From Mesorhizobium sp. M1D.F.Ca.ET.043.01.1.1 (lineage in GTDB: Bacteria; Pseudomonadota; Alphaproteobacteria; Rhizobiales; Rhizobiaceae), in NCBI RefSeq assembly GCF_003952385.1, contig NZ_CP034444.1, forward strand, positions 806,001 to 870,000: a DNA stretch of 64,000 bases, given 5' to 3'. Under the pieces are notes generated by a model that was not told the DNA's origin, ran no database searches, and saw only the letters and a program-made list of their open reading frames with translations. Made by a program: the position numbers and the translations under genes. Positions 24,226 through 33,082 of this stretch are shown piece after piece; position 1 is the stretch's first letter; each line of letters begins with the position of its first letter.

Positions 24226-24969
24226 TTACTTCGCGTCGTGGAAGATGATCCCCACCGTGTGACGCTGGCCCGAGCGCAACCTGCTGACCCCATGGCGCAG
24301 GTTTACGCGGTAGTAGCCCCGCGAGCCCTCCACCGGCCGATTGTGGACGGCGAAGATCACCGCGTCGCCTCTTCTCAGCGGCACCACCTCGGCGCGGCTC
24401 TGCATGCGCGGGCGCTGTTCGGTCAGCACGAATTCGCCGCCGGTGAAATCCTCGCCCGGCTCCGACAGCAGGATCGCCACTTGCAGCGGAAAGGCGAGCG
24501 CACCGTAAAGATCCTGGTGCAGGCAGTTGAAATCGCCGGGGCCGTATTGGAGCAGCAGCGGCGTCGGCTTCGTCTGCCCCTCGTCATGGCAGCGCTTGAG
24601 GAAGGCGGCGTGGTCGGCGGGATAGCGCAACGCTGCGCCCATCTTCTCGTTCCAGTCGTTGGCTACACCGGCAATCCGCGGATAGAGGGCGGTGCGCAGG
24701 CCTTCGATCAGATCGGGGAGCGGATAGCGGAAATAGCGGTATTCGCCCTTGCCGAAACCGTGACGTGCCATGATCACATGGCTACGGAAATGTTCTTCGT
24801 GCGTGTAGAGCGCGGCTATCTCGGCGCATTCCTCGGCCGACAGCAGCCCCGGCATGACGGCGCAGCCTTGGGTGTTGAGCTCCGACACCAGCGCGGGCCA
24901 GTCCTGCGCTTCGACGCGCGCTTCGGCGGACCGGCTGGCGCGCTTCGTGTTGAGAGAATGGATGGTCAT
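24226..24969 (-). CDS. 2-oxoglutarate/Fe(II)-dependent oxygenase family protein
   Basis: The 247-residue protein has the double-stranded beta-helix iron site: His-x-Asp in NCLHQDLYGALAFP and the distal His with a 2OG-binding basic residue in RHTVGIIF. An aromatic-rich substrate region (EYRYFRYPLPDL) lies upstream. Such enzymes hydroxylate proteins, nucleic acids or small molecules using O2 and 2-oxoglutarate; the substrate is unknown. I chose the ATG at 24969 (MTIHSLNTKRAS) because a GGAG lies at proper distance; longer starts at 24981 or 25035 are possible. It precedes the ABC-F gene on the same strand but is separated from it by the repeat array. Confidence 0.85.
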   Translation of the reverse strand: MTIHSLNTKRASRSAEARVEAQDWPALVSELNTQGCAVMPGLLSAEECAEIAALYTHEEHFRSHVIMARHGFGKGEYRYFRYPLPDLIEGLRTALYPRIAGVANDWNEKMGAALRYPADHAAFLKRCHDEGQTKPTPLLLQYGPGDFNCLHQDLYGALAFPLQVAILLSEPGEDFTGGEFVLTEQRPRMQSRAEVVPLRRGDAVIFAVHNRPVEGSRGYYRVNLRHGVSRLRSGQRHTVGIIFHDAK

Positions 24970-25098
24970 TGGTTGCTCCATCGCTTGCTTGTCCCATAGA
25001 TGGGGCGAGCGGCGCGAGCGAACCACCCGTTTCATGACAAGGCGGGTGTGAGATCACTGGAGACGACGGCAGGACAGACGGGCGCGAAGGATCGCAGC

Positions 25099-25632
25099 CT
25101 AGGCCCTGTCCTTGTGGCGATACCTCTCCAGCTCCGGATCGAGATCCACCTTCACCGCATTGGTGAACACGCAGGTCGCCACCATGATGCCGGCGAAGGC
25201 GACGAGGTTGACCAGCAGCGTGTCGTCGTAGCGCGCCTTGAGCGCGGCCCAGATCTCATCCGGAACGGCATTGGCATCGGCGGCGACCGCCTTGCCGAAC
25301 TTTATCAGCAGCGCCTCGTCGGCGGTGGGCTCGATCACCTCGGGATCGAGGCCGGAATCGATCAGCGCGCGGCGGAAGAAGGTTACGGGAATTTCGGCCT
25401 GCATCGTCTCGGCGATCGCCATCGAGAGCAGCCAGATGGCGCGGACGTCGAGCGTGGGCCTGAGCAGATCGCGCAGCGTGAACCATTCGGCATAGATGCG
25501 GTGCGCCGCCGGCGAGCGCAGCAGGATGCGCTTCATATTGGTCATGCGGCCGCGCAGCGCGAGCTCCCGGTCATGCTCGGCGCGGATTTCGGCGGAAGCG
25601 GTCGCGTAGTCGATCGGGGAGAGATGCGCCAT
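25099..25632 (-). CDS. AhpD-like / carboxymuconolactone decarboxylase family protein
   Basis: The 177-residue protein is all-helical with the family segment RAIWLLSMAIAETMQAEIPV and a C-terminal NLVAFAGIMVATCVFTNAV. The CxxxxH or CxxC redox motif of true AhpD peroxidases is missing; in its place is a single cysteine. A peroxidase activity is therefore doubtful and the protein may be one of the redox-inert CMD relatives. The ATG at 25632 lies five bases from the stop of the OsmC gene, so it is translationally coupled with a thiol peroxidase, which supports some link to peroxide or electrophile stress. Confidence 0.78.
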   Translation of the reverse strand: MAHLSPIDYATASAEIRAEHDRELALRGRMTNMKRILLRSPAAHRIYAEWFTLRDLLRPTLDVRAIWLLSMAIAETMQAEIPVTFFRRALIDSGLDPEVIEPTADEALLIKFGKAVAADANAVPDEIWAALKARYDDTLLVNLVAFAGIMVATCVFTNAVKVDLDPELERYRHKDRA

Positions 25633-25637
25633 CGCCC

Positions 25638-26060
25638 TTACCCAAGCGTCGCGTGAAGTACCGGCGCGCTGCGCAGCGTGTTGGAGACGGTGCAGATCGC
25701 CTCGGCATCCTCGACGATGTGCTGTTTGACGGCCGCGCCGAGATCGCCGGCGATCGTGAGCCTGATGGTGAACGTCTCGACTCGCGAGGGATCGTCCTTC
25801 GCCTTCTCGCCGCTGACATCCGCCTTCACCTCGCCAAGCCGATCGGCGACGCCGAGGCGGGTCGCGGCGATGCGGGCGCTGAGCACCATGCAGGCGGCCA
25901 AGGAGGCATAGAGCAGGTCGAGCGGATTGAAGCCTGGCGCGCTGACGGAAGTCACGACATCGACCGTGCCGCCCGTCGGCGTCGTCACCACCGGCAGGCC
26001 GCCTGGTGGAAGAACGGCGGAAGCGCCGGTGGCGCGGGTTCTGATTTTGAGTTCGCTCAT
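25638..26060 (-). CDS. OsmC/Ohr family thiol peroxidase
   Basis: The 140-residue protein has the OsmC fold, with the two redox cysteines Cys57 (YASLAACMVLSARI) and Cys123 (EAICTVSNTL) at family positions. The helix between them matches the second half of OsmC. Members reduce organic hydroperoxides at the expense of lipoyl-dependent reductants. GFNPLDLLYASLAAC places it in the OsmC-like rather than strict Ohr subgroup. It forms a two-gene operon with the AhpD/CMD-like gene downstream. A palindromic repeat element occupies the gap upstream. Confidence 0.87.
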   Translation of the reverse strand: MSELKIRTRATGASAVLPPGGLPVVTTPTGGTVDVVTSVSAPGFNPLDLLYASLAACMVLSARIAATRLGVADRLGEVKADVSGEKAKDDPSRVETFTIRLTIAGDLGAAVKQHIVEDAEAICTVSNTLRSAPVLHATLG

Positions 26061-26130
26061 CGAATGTCCTCGTCCGATCTGATGGCCATAGATAGCGGAC
26101 GGGAATTCGTCGGCGCAATCGTGGAAGACT

Positions 26131-26263
26131 GTTCCTCGCCCCGCGAAAGCGAGGGGAGAGGTAGCCGCGAAGCGGCCGGAGCGGGGGCCTTCATAGGGCG
26201 CTCCCCCTCTCCGTCTCGGCTTCGCCGAGCCACCTCTCCTCCACTTCGTGGGGGCGAGGAAAC
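26131..26263. repeat. Palindromic MITE-like intergenic element, full copy
   Basis: Imperfect inverted repeats of about 50 bp begin and end with GTTCCTCGCC / GGCGAGGAA and flank a short AT-richer centre. Each arm contains a nested hairpin (GGCCGCTTCGCGG type at left, TCGGCTTCGCCGA at right). Half copies are at 6675-6735 and 36805-36836. It is non-coding. Confidence 0.75.
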
Positions 26264-26278
26264 TCGACTTCAGATGCG

Positions 26279-27811
26279 CTACTTCGCCAAATCGAGCGCC
26301 GCCGTCAGATCCCCCATCGGCGGCTCGCCGTTGGCGGCCAGCGCCTTGTCGCGGGCGACGATGCCTTGCAGCACCGGCAGGTCGTAGCGGGCGGTGATGA
26401 AGCGCAGGATCGAGGTCGTGTCGTATTGCGTATGGTCGACCGTGCCCATCCTGGCATAGGGCGAGACGATGAAGGCCGGGACGCGGTTGCCCGGGCCCCA
26501 GCGGTCGGCCCTGGGCGGCGCGACATGGTCCCAGAAGCCGCCATTCTCGTCATAGGTGACGACGACCAGCATGTGCTGCCATTGCGGGCTCTTCTCCAGA
26601 TGCGCGACGAGGTCAGCGAGATGCTGGTCGCCGCTGGCGACGTCGGTATAGCCGCCATGCTCGTTGAGGTTGCCCTGCGGCTTGTAGAAGGTGACGGCCG
26701 GCAGCTTGCCGTCGTCGATCGCCTTGATGAACTCGGTGCCACCGAGGCCGCCGTCCTTGAGATGCTCTGCGCGCGCGGCGGTGCCGGGCGCATAGGCGGC
26801 GAAATAGTTGAACGGCTGGTGGTGGAACTGGAAGTTCGGCACCGGGGTGGCGTTCCTGCCGTCGAGCGCCGCCTGCCAGGCGCCGGAATACCAGGCCCAG
26901 GAAACACCCTTCAGCGACAGGAGATCTCCGATAGTGATCTCGCTCTGCGGCGGCAGCGTGGTGGGTGCCGCCGGATCGGCGAGCGCCTTGTCGCCGCCCT
27001 CGGCCGGCTTGTTGGCGCTCGGCTGGTACGGCGGCTGCATGGTGTTGACGGCGTGGAAGTCCGGCGTGATCGCACCGTCGTTGACGAATTTCGGCACGCC
27101 GCCGAGCGCGGAGGCTGGCGAGTTGTCGGCCAGTTTCAACGTCACGCCGTCGGGCTCGACGACGGCGATCTGGGCCTTGACCGGGCTGGTGTCGGCATGG
27201 GGATAGACCGGCACGCAGGCGCAGGCGAGCATGAAGTGGTTGAGGAAGGAGCCGCCGAAGGCGCCCTGGAAGAAATTGTCGGCAAGCACGTATTTCTTGC
27301 CCACCGCCCACATCGGCAGGCCAGAGCCGTCATAGTGGCCCATGACGAGTGAGCCGGAATCGGCCCAGGCGACGAACTTGTCGTTCCGGCCACCGTCGAT
27401 CTGCATCTGCTCCTGGTAGAAGCGGTGCCAGAGGTCGCGGGTGATGACGCCCATGTTCTCGTTGAAACCCTTGGGATCGTCGATGGCGAAGCTGGCATTG
27501 GCGAGATGCGCGGTCTGAGCCTCCGTCACCGCGGGGGTGACGCCCTTGCCGGTCAGGCCGCCCCAGGCGGGCGGCAGCTCGGCCAGCGGCTTGCCGTCGC
27601 GGTCGAGCTGGCGCGCCTGCTCGGCCGAGACGTTCGCCAGGCCATTGGCGCCGGGAAAGCCGCCATAGAGATTATCGAAGCTGCGGTTCTCGGCGAAGAT
27701 GACGACGACGGTGTCGATCTTGTCGTAGCCGGGGGGAGCGGCATGGACAGCAGCAGTGAGCGATGCCAGCGCCGTCGAGGCGAGGCAAAGGGAGAGAGAA
27801 GACCGGATCAT
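26279..27811 (-). CDS. Exported phosphoesterase (phospholipase C / acid phosphatase AcpA family)
   Basis: With the ATG at 27811 the protein has 510 residues and a signal peptide (IRSSLSLCLASTALASLTA then AVHA). It belongs to the alkaline-phosphatase-like phosphoesterase family. The metal-binding FAENRSFDNLYGGFPG is near the mature N-terminus and TYDENGGFWDHVAPP is in the C-terminal third. Members hydrolyse phospholipids or phosphomonoesters in the periplasm or outside the cell; substrate class cannot be decided. The frame can be extended to an ATG at 27880 with no added signal-peptide logic. It is divergent from a di-heme peroxidase gene (28009), and the two may share a promoter region and compartment. 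Confidence 0.85.
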   Translation of the reverse strand: MIRSSLSLCLASTALASLTAAVHAAPPGYDKIDTVVVIFAENRSFDNLYGGFPGANGLANVSAEQARQLDRDGKPLAELPPAWGGLTGKGVTPAVTEAQTAHLANASFAIDDPKGFNENMGVITRDLWHRFYQEQMQIDGGRNDKFVAWADSGSLVMGHYDGSGLPMWAVGKKYVLADNFFQGAFGGSFLNHFMLACACVPVYPHADTSPVKAQIAVVEPDGVTLKLADNSPASALGGVPKFVNDGAITPDFHAVNTMQPPYQPSANKPAEGGDKALADPAAPTTLPPQSEITIGDLLSLKGVSWAWYSGAWQAALDGRNATPVPNFQFHHQPFNYFAAYAPGTAARAEHLKDGGLGGTEFIKAIDDGKLPAVTFYKPQGNLNEHGGYTDVASGDQHLADLVAHLEKSPQWQHMLVVVTYDENGGFWDHVAPPRADRWGPGNRVPAFIVSPYARMGTVDHTQYDTTSILRFITARYDLPVLQGIVARDKALAANGEPPMGDLTAALDLAK

Positions 27812-28008
27812 TGGGACAATGCCTCGTGGCTGAGGAATGGCTGGAGGAGCAACGCATGTGTCGGAACAAGGGACTGGCATGGACCCAGCTACTTCGATGC
27901 CTTATCACCTTTGTGACATTTCCAGCCCTTGCGATACACGGTTTCGTGAGCACGAAGACCGGTCATCATTCCTTTGCACTGCGACCTTACTTCCCGGCAG
28001 AACTCAGG

Positions 28009-29277
28009 ATGGCACCGATGACGATGGGACGATGGAAAGGCCGGGCGATCGCCGTCATAGCGGCATCGATATTCGGCTTCGCCGCGCCAGCGAATACGGC
28101 GGGACCTGGGGGCGTCCATCCAGGCCCGCTATCGCGCGCCGAAGCTTTCGCGCGCGCCGAGGCGCTCACGGCGCTCGGGCGGCAGATGTTTTTCGATCCC
28201 TCGCTGTCGGCCTCGGGCAAGCAGGCCTGCTCGTCCTGCCACGATCCCAACCATGCCTTCGGCCCGGCCTCGGCCGCGCCAGTCGAACGGGGCGGCCCGA
28301 AGCTCGATCAGCCCGGCCTGCGCGCCGTGCCGTCGCTGCGCTACCTGCAGGCGGCGCCCGCCTTCGCCGAGCATTTCTATGATTCCGAGGACGAAGGCGA
28401 CGAGAGCGTCGACAACGGCCCGACCGGCGGGCTGACCCGGGACGGCCGCGCCGACCACGGCAAAGACCAGGCGAGGATACCGTTGCTCTCGCCCTTCGAG
28501 ATGGCGAACAAGGACGAAGGGGCCGTGGTCGCGGCGCTGCGCAAGGTCCCCTACGCCGACGCCTTCAAGGCGGCGTTCGGCGCCGATGTGTTCGACCATC
28601 CGCAAGATGCCTTCGACGCCGCGGTCGAGGCGCTCGGCACCTTCGAGCAGAGCAGCGTCGATTTCTATCCCTATTCCAGCCGCTACGACGCCTTTCTCGC
28701 CGGCAAGGCGAGCTTGACCGCACAGGAGCTTCGCGGCCGCGCGCTGTTCGAGGACGAGGCCAAGGGCAATTGCGCAAGCTGCCATCTGAGCGAGCCCGCC
28801 AACGACGGCGAGCCGCCGCAATTCACCGATTACGGCCTGATCGCCATCGCCGTGCCGCGCAACCCGGCGATCCCGGCCAATGCCGATCCCGCCTATTTCG
28901 ACCTCGGCCTATGCGGTCCGCTACGCACCGACTTCAAAGGCCGTTCCGAATATTGCGGCCTGTTCAAGACGCCGACGCTGCGCAACGTCGCGCAGCGCAA
29001 AAGCTTCTTCCACAATGGCCGCTTCCACACGCTGCGCGAGGCGGTGGCCTTCTACGCCAGCCGCGACACCGATCCCGGCCGCTGGTATCCAAAGAACGCC
29101 GACGGCACGGTGAACAAATTCGACGACCTGCCAAAGGCTTACTGGGGAAACCTCAATACCGACCCGCCCTTCAACGACAGGAAGCCAGGCGACAAGCCGG
29201 CGCTCACCGATGCCGAGATCGACGACATCGTCGCTTTCCTCAGCACGCTGACCGACGCCGACCAGGCGGGGCAGTGA
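28009..29277 (+). CDS. Di-heme cytochrome c peroxidase / MauG family protein
   Basis: The 422-residue protein has an N-terminal signal (residues about 9-30) and two c-type heme sites: Cys74-Cys77-His78 (ACSSCHD) and Cys255-Cys258-His259 (NCASCHL). Spacing and the FFDPSLSASG and TPTLRNVAQRKSFFHNG motifs fit the bacterial CCP/MauG superfamily. Such proteins reduce H2O2 or carry out MauG-like oxidative maturation in the periplasm. ATGs at 28009, 28018 and 28024 all precede the signal; I take the first. It is divergent from the exported phosphoesterase at 26279. An unrelated longer frame begins at 27763. Confidence 0.87.
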   Translation: MAPMTMGRWKGRAIAVIAASIFGFAAPANTAGPGGVHPGPLSRAEAFARAEALTALGRQMFFDPSLSASGKQACSSCHDPNHAFGPASAAPVERGGPKLDQPGLRAVPSLRYLQAAPAFAEHFYDSEDEGDESVDNGPTGGLTRDGRADHGKDQARIPLLSPFEMANKDEGAVVAALRKVPYADAFKAAFGADVFDHPQDAFDAAVEALGTFEQSSVDFYPYSSRYDAFLAGKASLTAQELRGRALFEDEAKGNCASCHLSEPANDGEPPQFTDYGLIAIAVPRNPAIPANADPAYFDLGLCGPLRTDFKGRSEYCGLFKTPTLRNVAQRKSFFHNGRFHTLREAVAFYASRDTDPGRWYPKNADGTVNKFDDLPKAYWGNLNTDPPFNDRKPGDKPALTDAEIDDIVAFLSTLTDADQAGQ

Positions 29278-29426
29278 CGGCGGCGAGGCCTTCGGTGCTG
29301 CCCGAGCGCACGGTGCGGATTTGTCGTTCGGCACCGAATCGACGTAATCGGAGATATGTGGGCCAGATCACAGGATCGGCATGAAACGCCTTCTATATTA
29401 GAGGCTCTTCATGGATTGAGTCTCGG

Positions 29427-29618
29427 ATGAGATTCGTCGCTTTACAGGACCCGACCGACCGCTGGACGGTGTTTGATACGGCCATTGAGGAGCCCGCCGA
29501 ATTCGGCGGCCGCGTGCTCATCGGCCTGACGTCGCATGAAGCGCTGCGGCTCGCGGCCGCGGCCAACGACGAGGCGGGATGGGAAATCGACGCGTTGGGG
29601 TCTCTTCAGGGCCGGTAA
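29427..29618 (+). CDS. Small hypothetical protein
   Basis: The 63-residue product (RFVALQDPTDRWTVFDTAIEE) has a balanced, globular composition, with a C-terminal helix LTSHEALRLAAAANDEAG. It looks like a genuine small protein rather than a shadow frame: no larger gene overlaps it and codon choice matches its neighbours. The ribosome site is weak. No family recognised. Confidence 0.5.
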   Translation: MRFVALQDPTDRWTVFDTAIEEPAEFGGRVLIGLTSHEALRLAAAANDEAGWEIDALGSLQGR

Positions 29619-29699
29619 CGCCGGCCGCGGACAGTACCCCTTTCCTCCAGGAAAATCGCAAGCGAACAAGCGGTTGAGACGGCGCGCTGCCGGACTGAT

Positions 29700-30296
29700 T
29701 CAGGTCCCTCGCGCGGCCGGCGCGTAGCGGCTCACCACCATGCCGCAGGCATAGGCTTTCGAGCCGATGATCTTCAGCCCGGCGAAGCCGCCCTGGTCAA
29801 AGATGCGGCGGCCGCCACCCAGCACCGCCGGGTTGATGAAGAGCTGGAACTCCTCGACCAGGCCGGCTGCAATCAGCGCCGAGGCGAAGCCGACGCCGCC
29901 GAAGACGGCGATATTGCCGCCCTCGCCCGCCTTCAGCGCGTTGACCTCGCGCGGCAAGTCACCGCTGACGATTCGCGTGCGCTCCCACCGCGAGACCTTC
30001 AGCCTGTCGCTCGGCACCACCTTCTCGGCTTCGACGATGCGCTGGGCGAAGGCATAGAAACGGTCCTTCTGATATTTCCGCGCCGCATTGCTCCAGTGGT
30101 TGAGATACCCCTCCTCGGCCATCTTGCGGCTCAAGAGGATGGTGTCGACGGTTTCGACCACGGCGTTGAAGTCCTCCTTGAGCTCGTCGTCCCAGTCGCT
30201 CTCATCGCCCCATTCCCAAAGCTGCCAGCGACGATCTTCATCCGCGCCGACGAAGCCGTCGACCGACATCTGCATCTGCAGGATGAGCTTTTTCAT
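29700..30296 (-). CDS. Dihydrofolate reductase family (RibD C-terminal-like) protein
   Basis: The 198-residue protein has the DHFR/RibD reductase fold. It opens LILQMQMSVDGFVGADEDR, has a dinucleotide site GGNIAVFGGVGFASALI in the middle, and closes with the NPAVLGGGRRIFDQ segment typical of YwjB/RibD-C-like proteins. True DHFR is longer in the substrate loop, so the substrate is probably not dihydrofolate. It is divergent from the HxlR regulator at 30391, a pairing common for redox enzymes controlled by HxlR proteins. Confidence 0.87.
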   Translation of the reverse strand: MKKLILQMQMSVDGFVGADEDRRWQLWEWGDESDWDDELKEDFNAVVETVDTILLSRKMAEEGYLNHWSNAARKYQKDRFYAFAQRIVEAEKVVPSDRLKVSRWERTRIVSGDLPREVNALKAGEGGNIAVFGGVGFASALIAAGLVEEFQLFINPAVLGGGRRIFDQGGFAGLKIIGSKAYACGMVVSRYAPAARGT

Positions 30297-30314
30297 CGCG
30301 CGGTCCTCCTTCCG

Positions 30315-30327
30315 GTAAACGGTTTAC
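30315..30327. promoter_or_regulatory. Candidate HxlR operator, perfect palindrome
   Basis: GTAAAC-G-GTTTAC is a perfect 6+1+6 palindrome in the 94-base gap between the divergent DHFR-family and HxlR genes, placed over the expected promoter of the former. HxlR proteins are dimeric winged-helix regulators that bind such sites. A looser match (TCAATTGTAAAG) lies 40 bases to the right. Confidence 0.5.
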
Positions 30328-30390
30328 TTTTGGAAGTATTGACCTGCGAGACGAGTGATGTCAATTGTAAAGTGATTTAAAAATGGAACC

Positions 30391-30813
30391 ATGGCCATGT
30401 CGACCAGGGAACGATCCGGCTGTCCGATCAGCCTCTCGCTCGAAGTCATCGGCGACCGCTGGACGCTGCTCATCATCCGCGACCTGGCCTTCGCCGGGAA
30501 AAAGCATTTTCGCGAATTCCTGCAATCAGACGAGGGCATCTCGTCACGCACGCTCGCCGAGCGGCTGCAGACGCTGCAGGACGAAGGCATCCTCACCCGC
30601 AGCGACGACCCGAGCCATGGGCTGAAGGCGATCTACCGGCTGACCGAGGCCGGCATCGACCTGTTGCCGGTGCTGGCGACACTCGGCGCCTGGGGCAGCA
30701 GATATCGCAAGGCCGACGATGACCTCGCCCGGATTGCCGATAGGCTCGCAGCCGGCGGCGATCCGGCAATCAAGCGGATGAAGGAGAGGCTGCGGGCGGA
30801 GCATCTGGGGTAG
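30391..30813 (+). CDS. HxlR family winged-helix regulator
   Basis: The 140-residue protein carries the HxlR domain across its first 105 residues. Its hallmark Cys is near the start (ERSGCPISLSLEVIGDRWTL) and the recognition region is ISSRTLAERLQTLQDEGIL. In this family that cysteine can sense electrophiles or oxidants. The C-terminal 30 residues are a charged helix. It is divergent from the DHFR-family gene, with the palindrome at 30315-30327 between them, so autoregulation and control of that gene are likely. Confidence 0.9.
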   Translation: MAMSTRERSGCPISLSLEVIGDRWTLLIIRDLAFAGKKHFREFLQSDEGISSRTLAERLQTLQDEGILTRSDDPSHGLKAIYRLTEAGIDLLPVLATLGAWGSRYRKADDDLARIADRLAAGGDPAIKRMKERLRAEHLG

Positions 30814-30883
30814 CGCCAGCCTTACGATCTGCTGATCTCCGCCCTTGATCGCAAGCCTCCGTCTTGCCTGACAAATTAAAAGT

Positions 30884-30898
30884 TGACTCTTTTACTCA
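30884..30898 (+). promoter_or_regulatory. Iron-responsive operator (RirA type, TGA-N9-TCA)
   Basis: TGA at 30884-30886 and TCA at 30896-30898 are separated by exactly nine bases, the consensus of the IRO box bound by the Fe-S repressor RirA in rhizobia. It lies 45 bases before the chosen start of the ferric-siderophore receptor gene, as expected for iron-starvation induction. The match is visible; binding by RirA is established knowledge for similar boxes, inferred here. Confidence 0.65.
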
Positions 30899-30942
30899 TC
30901 TTGAATAGCGCTGCCCGCAGCTTGGAGATGGGGATCAGGGTG

Positions 30943-33063
30943 ATGACGAAGCGGCGCGTTCTGGCGGGGCCTTTGCTGGCAATGACTTTCCTGCATGCAC
31001 CGCATGCGCTGGCGCAGGACAAACAGGACGTGCTGGCCCCGATCCAGGTCGAGGGCGAGGCCGGCGACAGCACTTCCGACTTCGACGGCTACAAGGCCAG
31101 GAAAGACGCCAGCGCCGGCAAATCCGACCAGCCGCTGGAAAAGACGCCGCAAGCGGTGAGCGTCGTCGGCAGCCGGCAGATCGAGGACCAGGCGGCGCGG
31201 TCCGTGGTGGAAGCCACGCGTTACGCGCCGGGCATCCGCTCCGAAACCTTCGGCAACGACACCCGCAACGACTGGTTCCTGATCCGCGGCTTCTCCTCGC
31301 AGGTCAGCAGCTACTTCCTCGACGGGCTGCAGCTGCAGTCGAGCGACAGTTTCGCCACCTGGAAGGTGAACCCCTATCTGCTCGACCGCATCGACGTCCT
31401 GCGCGGGCCCTCCTCGGCGCTCTACGGCGCCTCCAACCCGGGCGGCCTGATCAACCTCGTCTCGAAGCGGCCGACCTTCCAGAACCGCGGCGAAACCGCG
31501 ATCGGTGTCAACGAGGTCGGCAATGTCTGGACCGGACTTGACGTCGAAGGCGTCAACAAGGACGGCACGCTCGCCTACCGCTTCATCGCCACTGGCAATT
31601 ATGGCGGCACGCAGGTCGACTACACCGACAACGACCAGTTCGCCATCATGCCGGAACTGACCTGGAAGCCGGACGAGGACACCAGCCTCACCGTCTACGC
31701 CAATGTCTCGAAGCTGAAGACGCGCGGCCAGAATTTCCTGCCCTATGTCGGCACCGTGGTCGATGCGCCGTTCGGCAAGATCCCGCGCGACCTGTTCACC
31801 AGCGAACCCAGCGTCGACAAGTTCGAGCGCTCGCAGCAGATGATCGGCTATGAATTCGAGCACCGCTTCGACAATGACGTCACGGTGCGCCAAAACCTGC
31901 GCTACGGCCATCTCGACGTCGATTTCCGCAATGTCTATGGCGAAGGCTGGGTGAGCCCGCCGACCACGGCCACCGCCCTGCTCGACCGCGCCAACTTCCT
32001 GTCGAAGCCCGACCTTGGTCTTTTCACCGTCGACAACCAGGTGGAGTGGAAGACCTCGACCGGCCCGGTTGATCACACGCTGCTCCTCGGTCTCGACTAC
32101 AAACGCTTCGACCTGCATGACGAGTCCGGCTTCCAGGACGCGCCGCCGCTCGACGTGCTCGATCCGGTCTACAACGGCGCCCCGCCCGTCACCTCGCGCT
32201 ACGACCAATCCAATACGCTGCAGAACCAGACCGGCCTCTACGCCCAGGACCTGATGCAGATCGACCGTTGGAACCTGGTGTTCAGCGGCCGCTACGACGA
32301 TGTCCAGACCAAGGTCACCGACCGGCCGACCGGCGTGCGCACCAGCTATGCCAGCGATGCCTTCAGCGGGCGCGCCGGCGCGATCTACAATTTCGACAAC
32401 GGCATCTCGCCCTATGTCAGCGTCTCGCGCTCGTTCCTGCCGCTGACCGGCACGGATACGGCCACCGGCGATGCCTTCAAGCCCGAAACGGCCGTGCAAT
32501 ACGAGGCCGGCGTCAAATACCAGCCGACATGGCTGTCGGATGTGATGCTGACCGCATCGCTGTTCGACCTGACGCGCGAAAACGTCGTGACCAGCGACGG
32601 CTTGCTGTTCAACCGGCAGATCGGCAAGGTCAATTCGCGCGGCGTCGAGCTCGAGGCCGTCGGCCAGCTGACGCCCGACCTGAAGCTGACCGGCGCCTAT
32701 ACCTGGTACGACCTCAAGATCAAGGACGGCAACCCGGCCGAGATCGGCAAGGTGACGACCGGAACGCCGGAACAGTTCGGCTCGCTGTGGCTCGACTATG
32801 CCGTGCCCTCCGACAGGCTCGAGGGCGTCACCCTCGGCGGCGGCGTGCACTATGTCGGCTCCTCCTTCGCCGACAGCGCCAATACGCAGAAGGTGCCCGA
32901 TGTCGTGCTGGTCGATGCCGCGATCCGCTACGAGAAGGACAACTTCAAGGCCGCGCTCAATGTTTCCAACCTGTTCGACAAGGCCTATGTCGCCTCATGC
33001 AACATCACCTGCTTCTATGGCGAGAGCCGCGAGGTCAGCCTGACCATGGGCTACAAATGGTGA
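30943..33063 (+). CDS. TonB-dependent ferric-siderophore receptor (FhuA-like)
   Basis: The 706-residue outer-membrane protein has a signal peptide (MTKRRVLAGPLLAMTF to ALA) and a TonB-box-like DVLAPIQVEG. A plug domain follows (about 55-160; TPQAVSVVGSRQIEDQ and RGPSSALYGASNPGGLINLV), then a 22-strand barrel ending in the aromatic YKW. Sequence style fits hydroxamate-type (ferrichrome-like) receptors. It imports Fe(III)-siderophore using TonB-ExbBD energy. Starts at 30883 or 30928 are possible; I take 30943 for signal-peptide reasons. A RirA-type box precedes it, and fhuD- and fhuB-like genes follow within 20 bases, so this is the first gene of an iron-regulated uptake operon. Confidence 0.93.
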   Translation: MTKRRVLAGPLLAMTFLHAPHALAQDKQDVLAPIQVEGEAGDSTSDFDGYKARKDASAGKSDQPLEKTPQAVSVVGSRQIEDQAARSVVEATRYAPGIRSETFGNDTRNDWFLIRGFSSQVSSYFLDGLQLQSSDSFATWKVNPYLLDRIDVLRGPSSALYGASNPGGLINLVSKRPTFQNRGETAIGVNEVGNVWTGLDVEGVNKDGTLAYRFIATGNYGGTQVDYTDNDQFAIMPELTWKPDEDTSLTVYANVSKLKTRGQNFLPYVGTVVDAPFGKIPRDLFTSEPSVDKFERSQQMIGYEFEHRFDNDVTVRQNLRYGHLDVDFRNVYGEGWVSPPTTATALLDRANFLSKPDLGLFTVDNQVEWKTSTGPVDHTLLLGLDYKRFDLHDESGFQDAPPLDVLDPVYNGAPPVTSRYDQSNTLQNQTGLYAQDLMQIDRWNLVFSGRYDDVQTKVTDRPTGVRTSYASDAFSGRAGAIYNFDNGISPYVSVSRSFLPLTGTDTATGDAFKPETAVQYEAGVKYQPTWLSDVMLTASLFDLTRENVVTSDGLLFNRQIGKVNSRGVELEAVGQLTPDLKLTGAYTWYDLKIKDGNPAEIGKVTTGTPEQFGSLWLDYAVPSDRLEGVTLGGGVHYVGSSFADSANTQKVPDVVLVDAAIRYEKDNFKAALNVSNLFDKAYVASCNITCFYGESREVSLTMGYKW

Positions 33064-33082
33064 CGGCAGCCGGTCGCAGCCC

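Noticed and set aside
30892..32850. 652-codon minus-strand frame opposite the siderophore receptor
   Set aside because: It is antisense to a clear TonB receptor. High-GC codon bias leaves such frames open, and its composition (Gly, Val, Arg, Asp-rich) has no motif or ribosome site.
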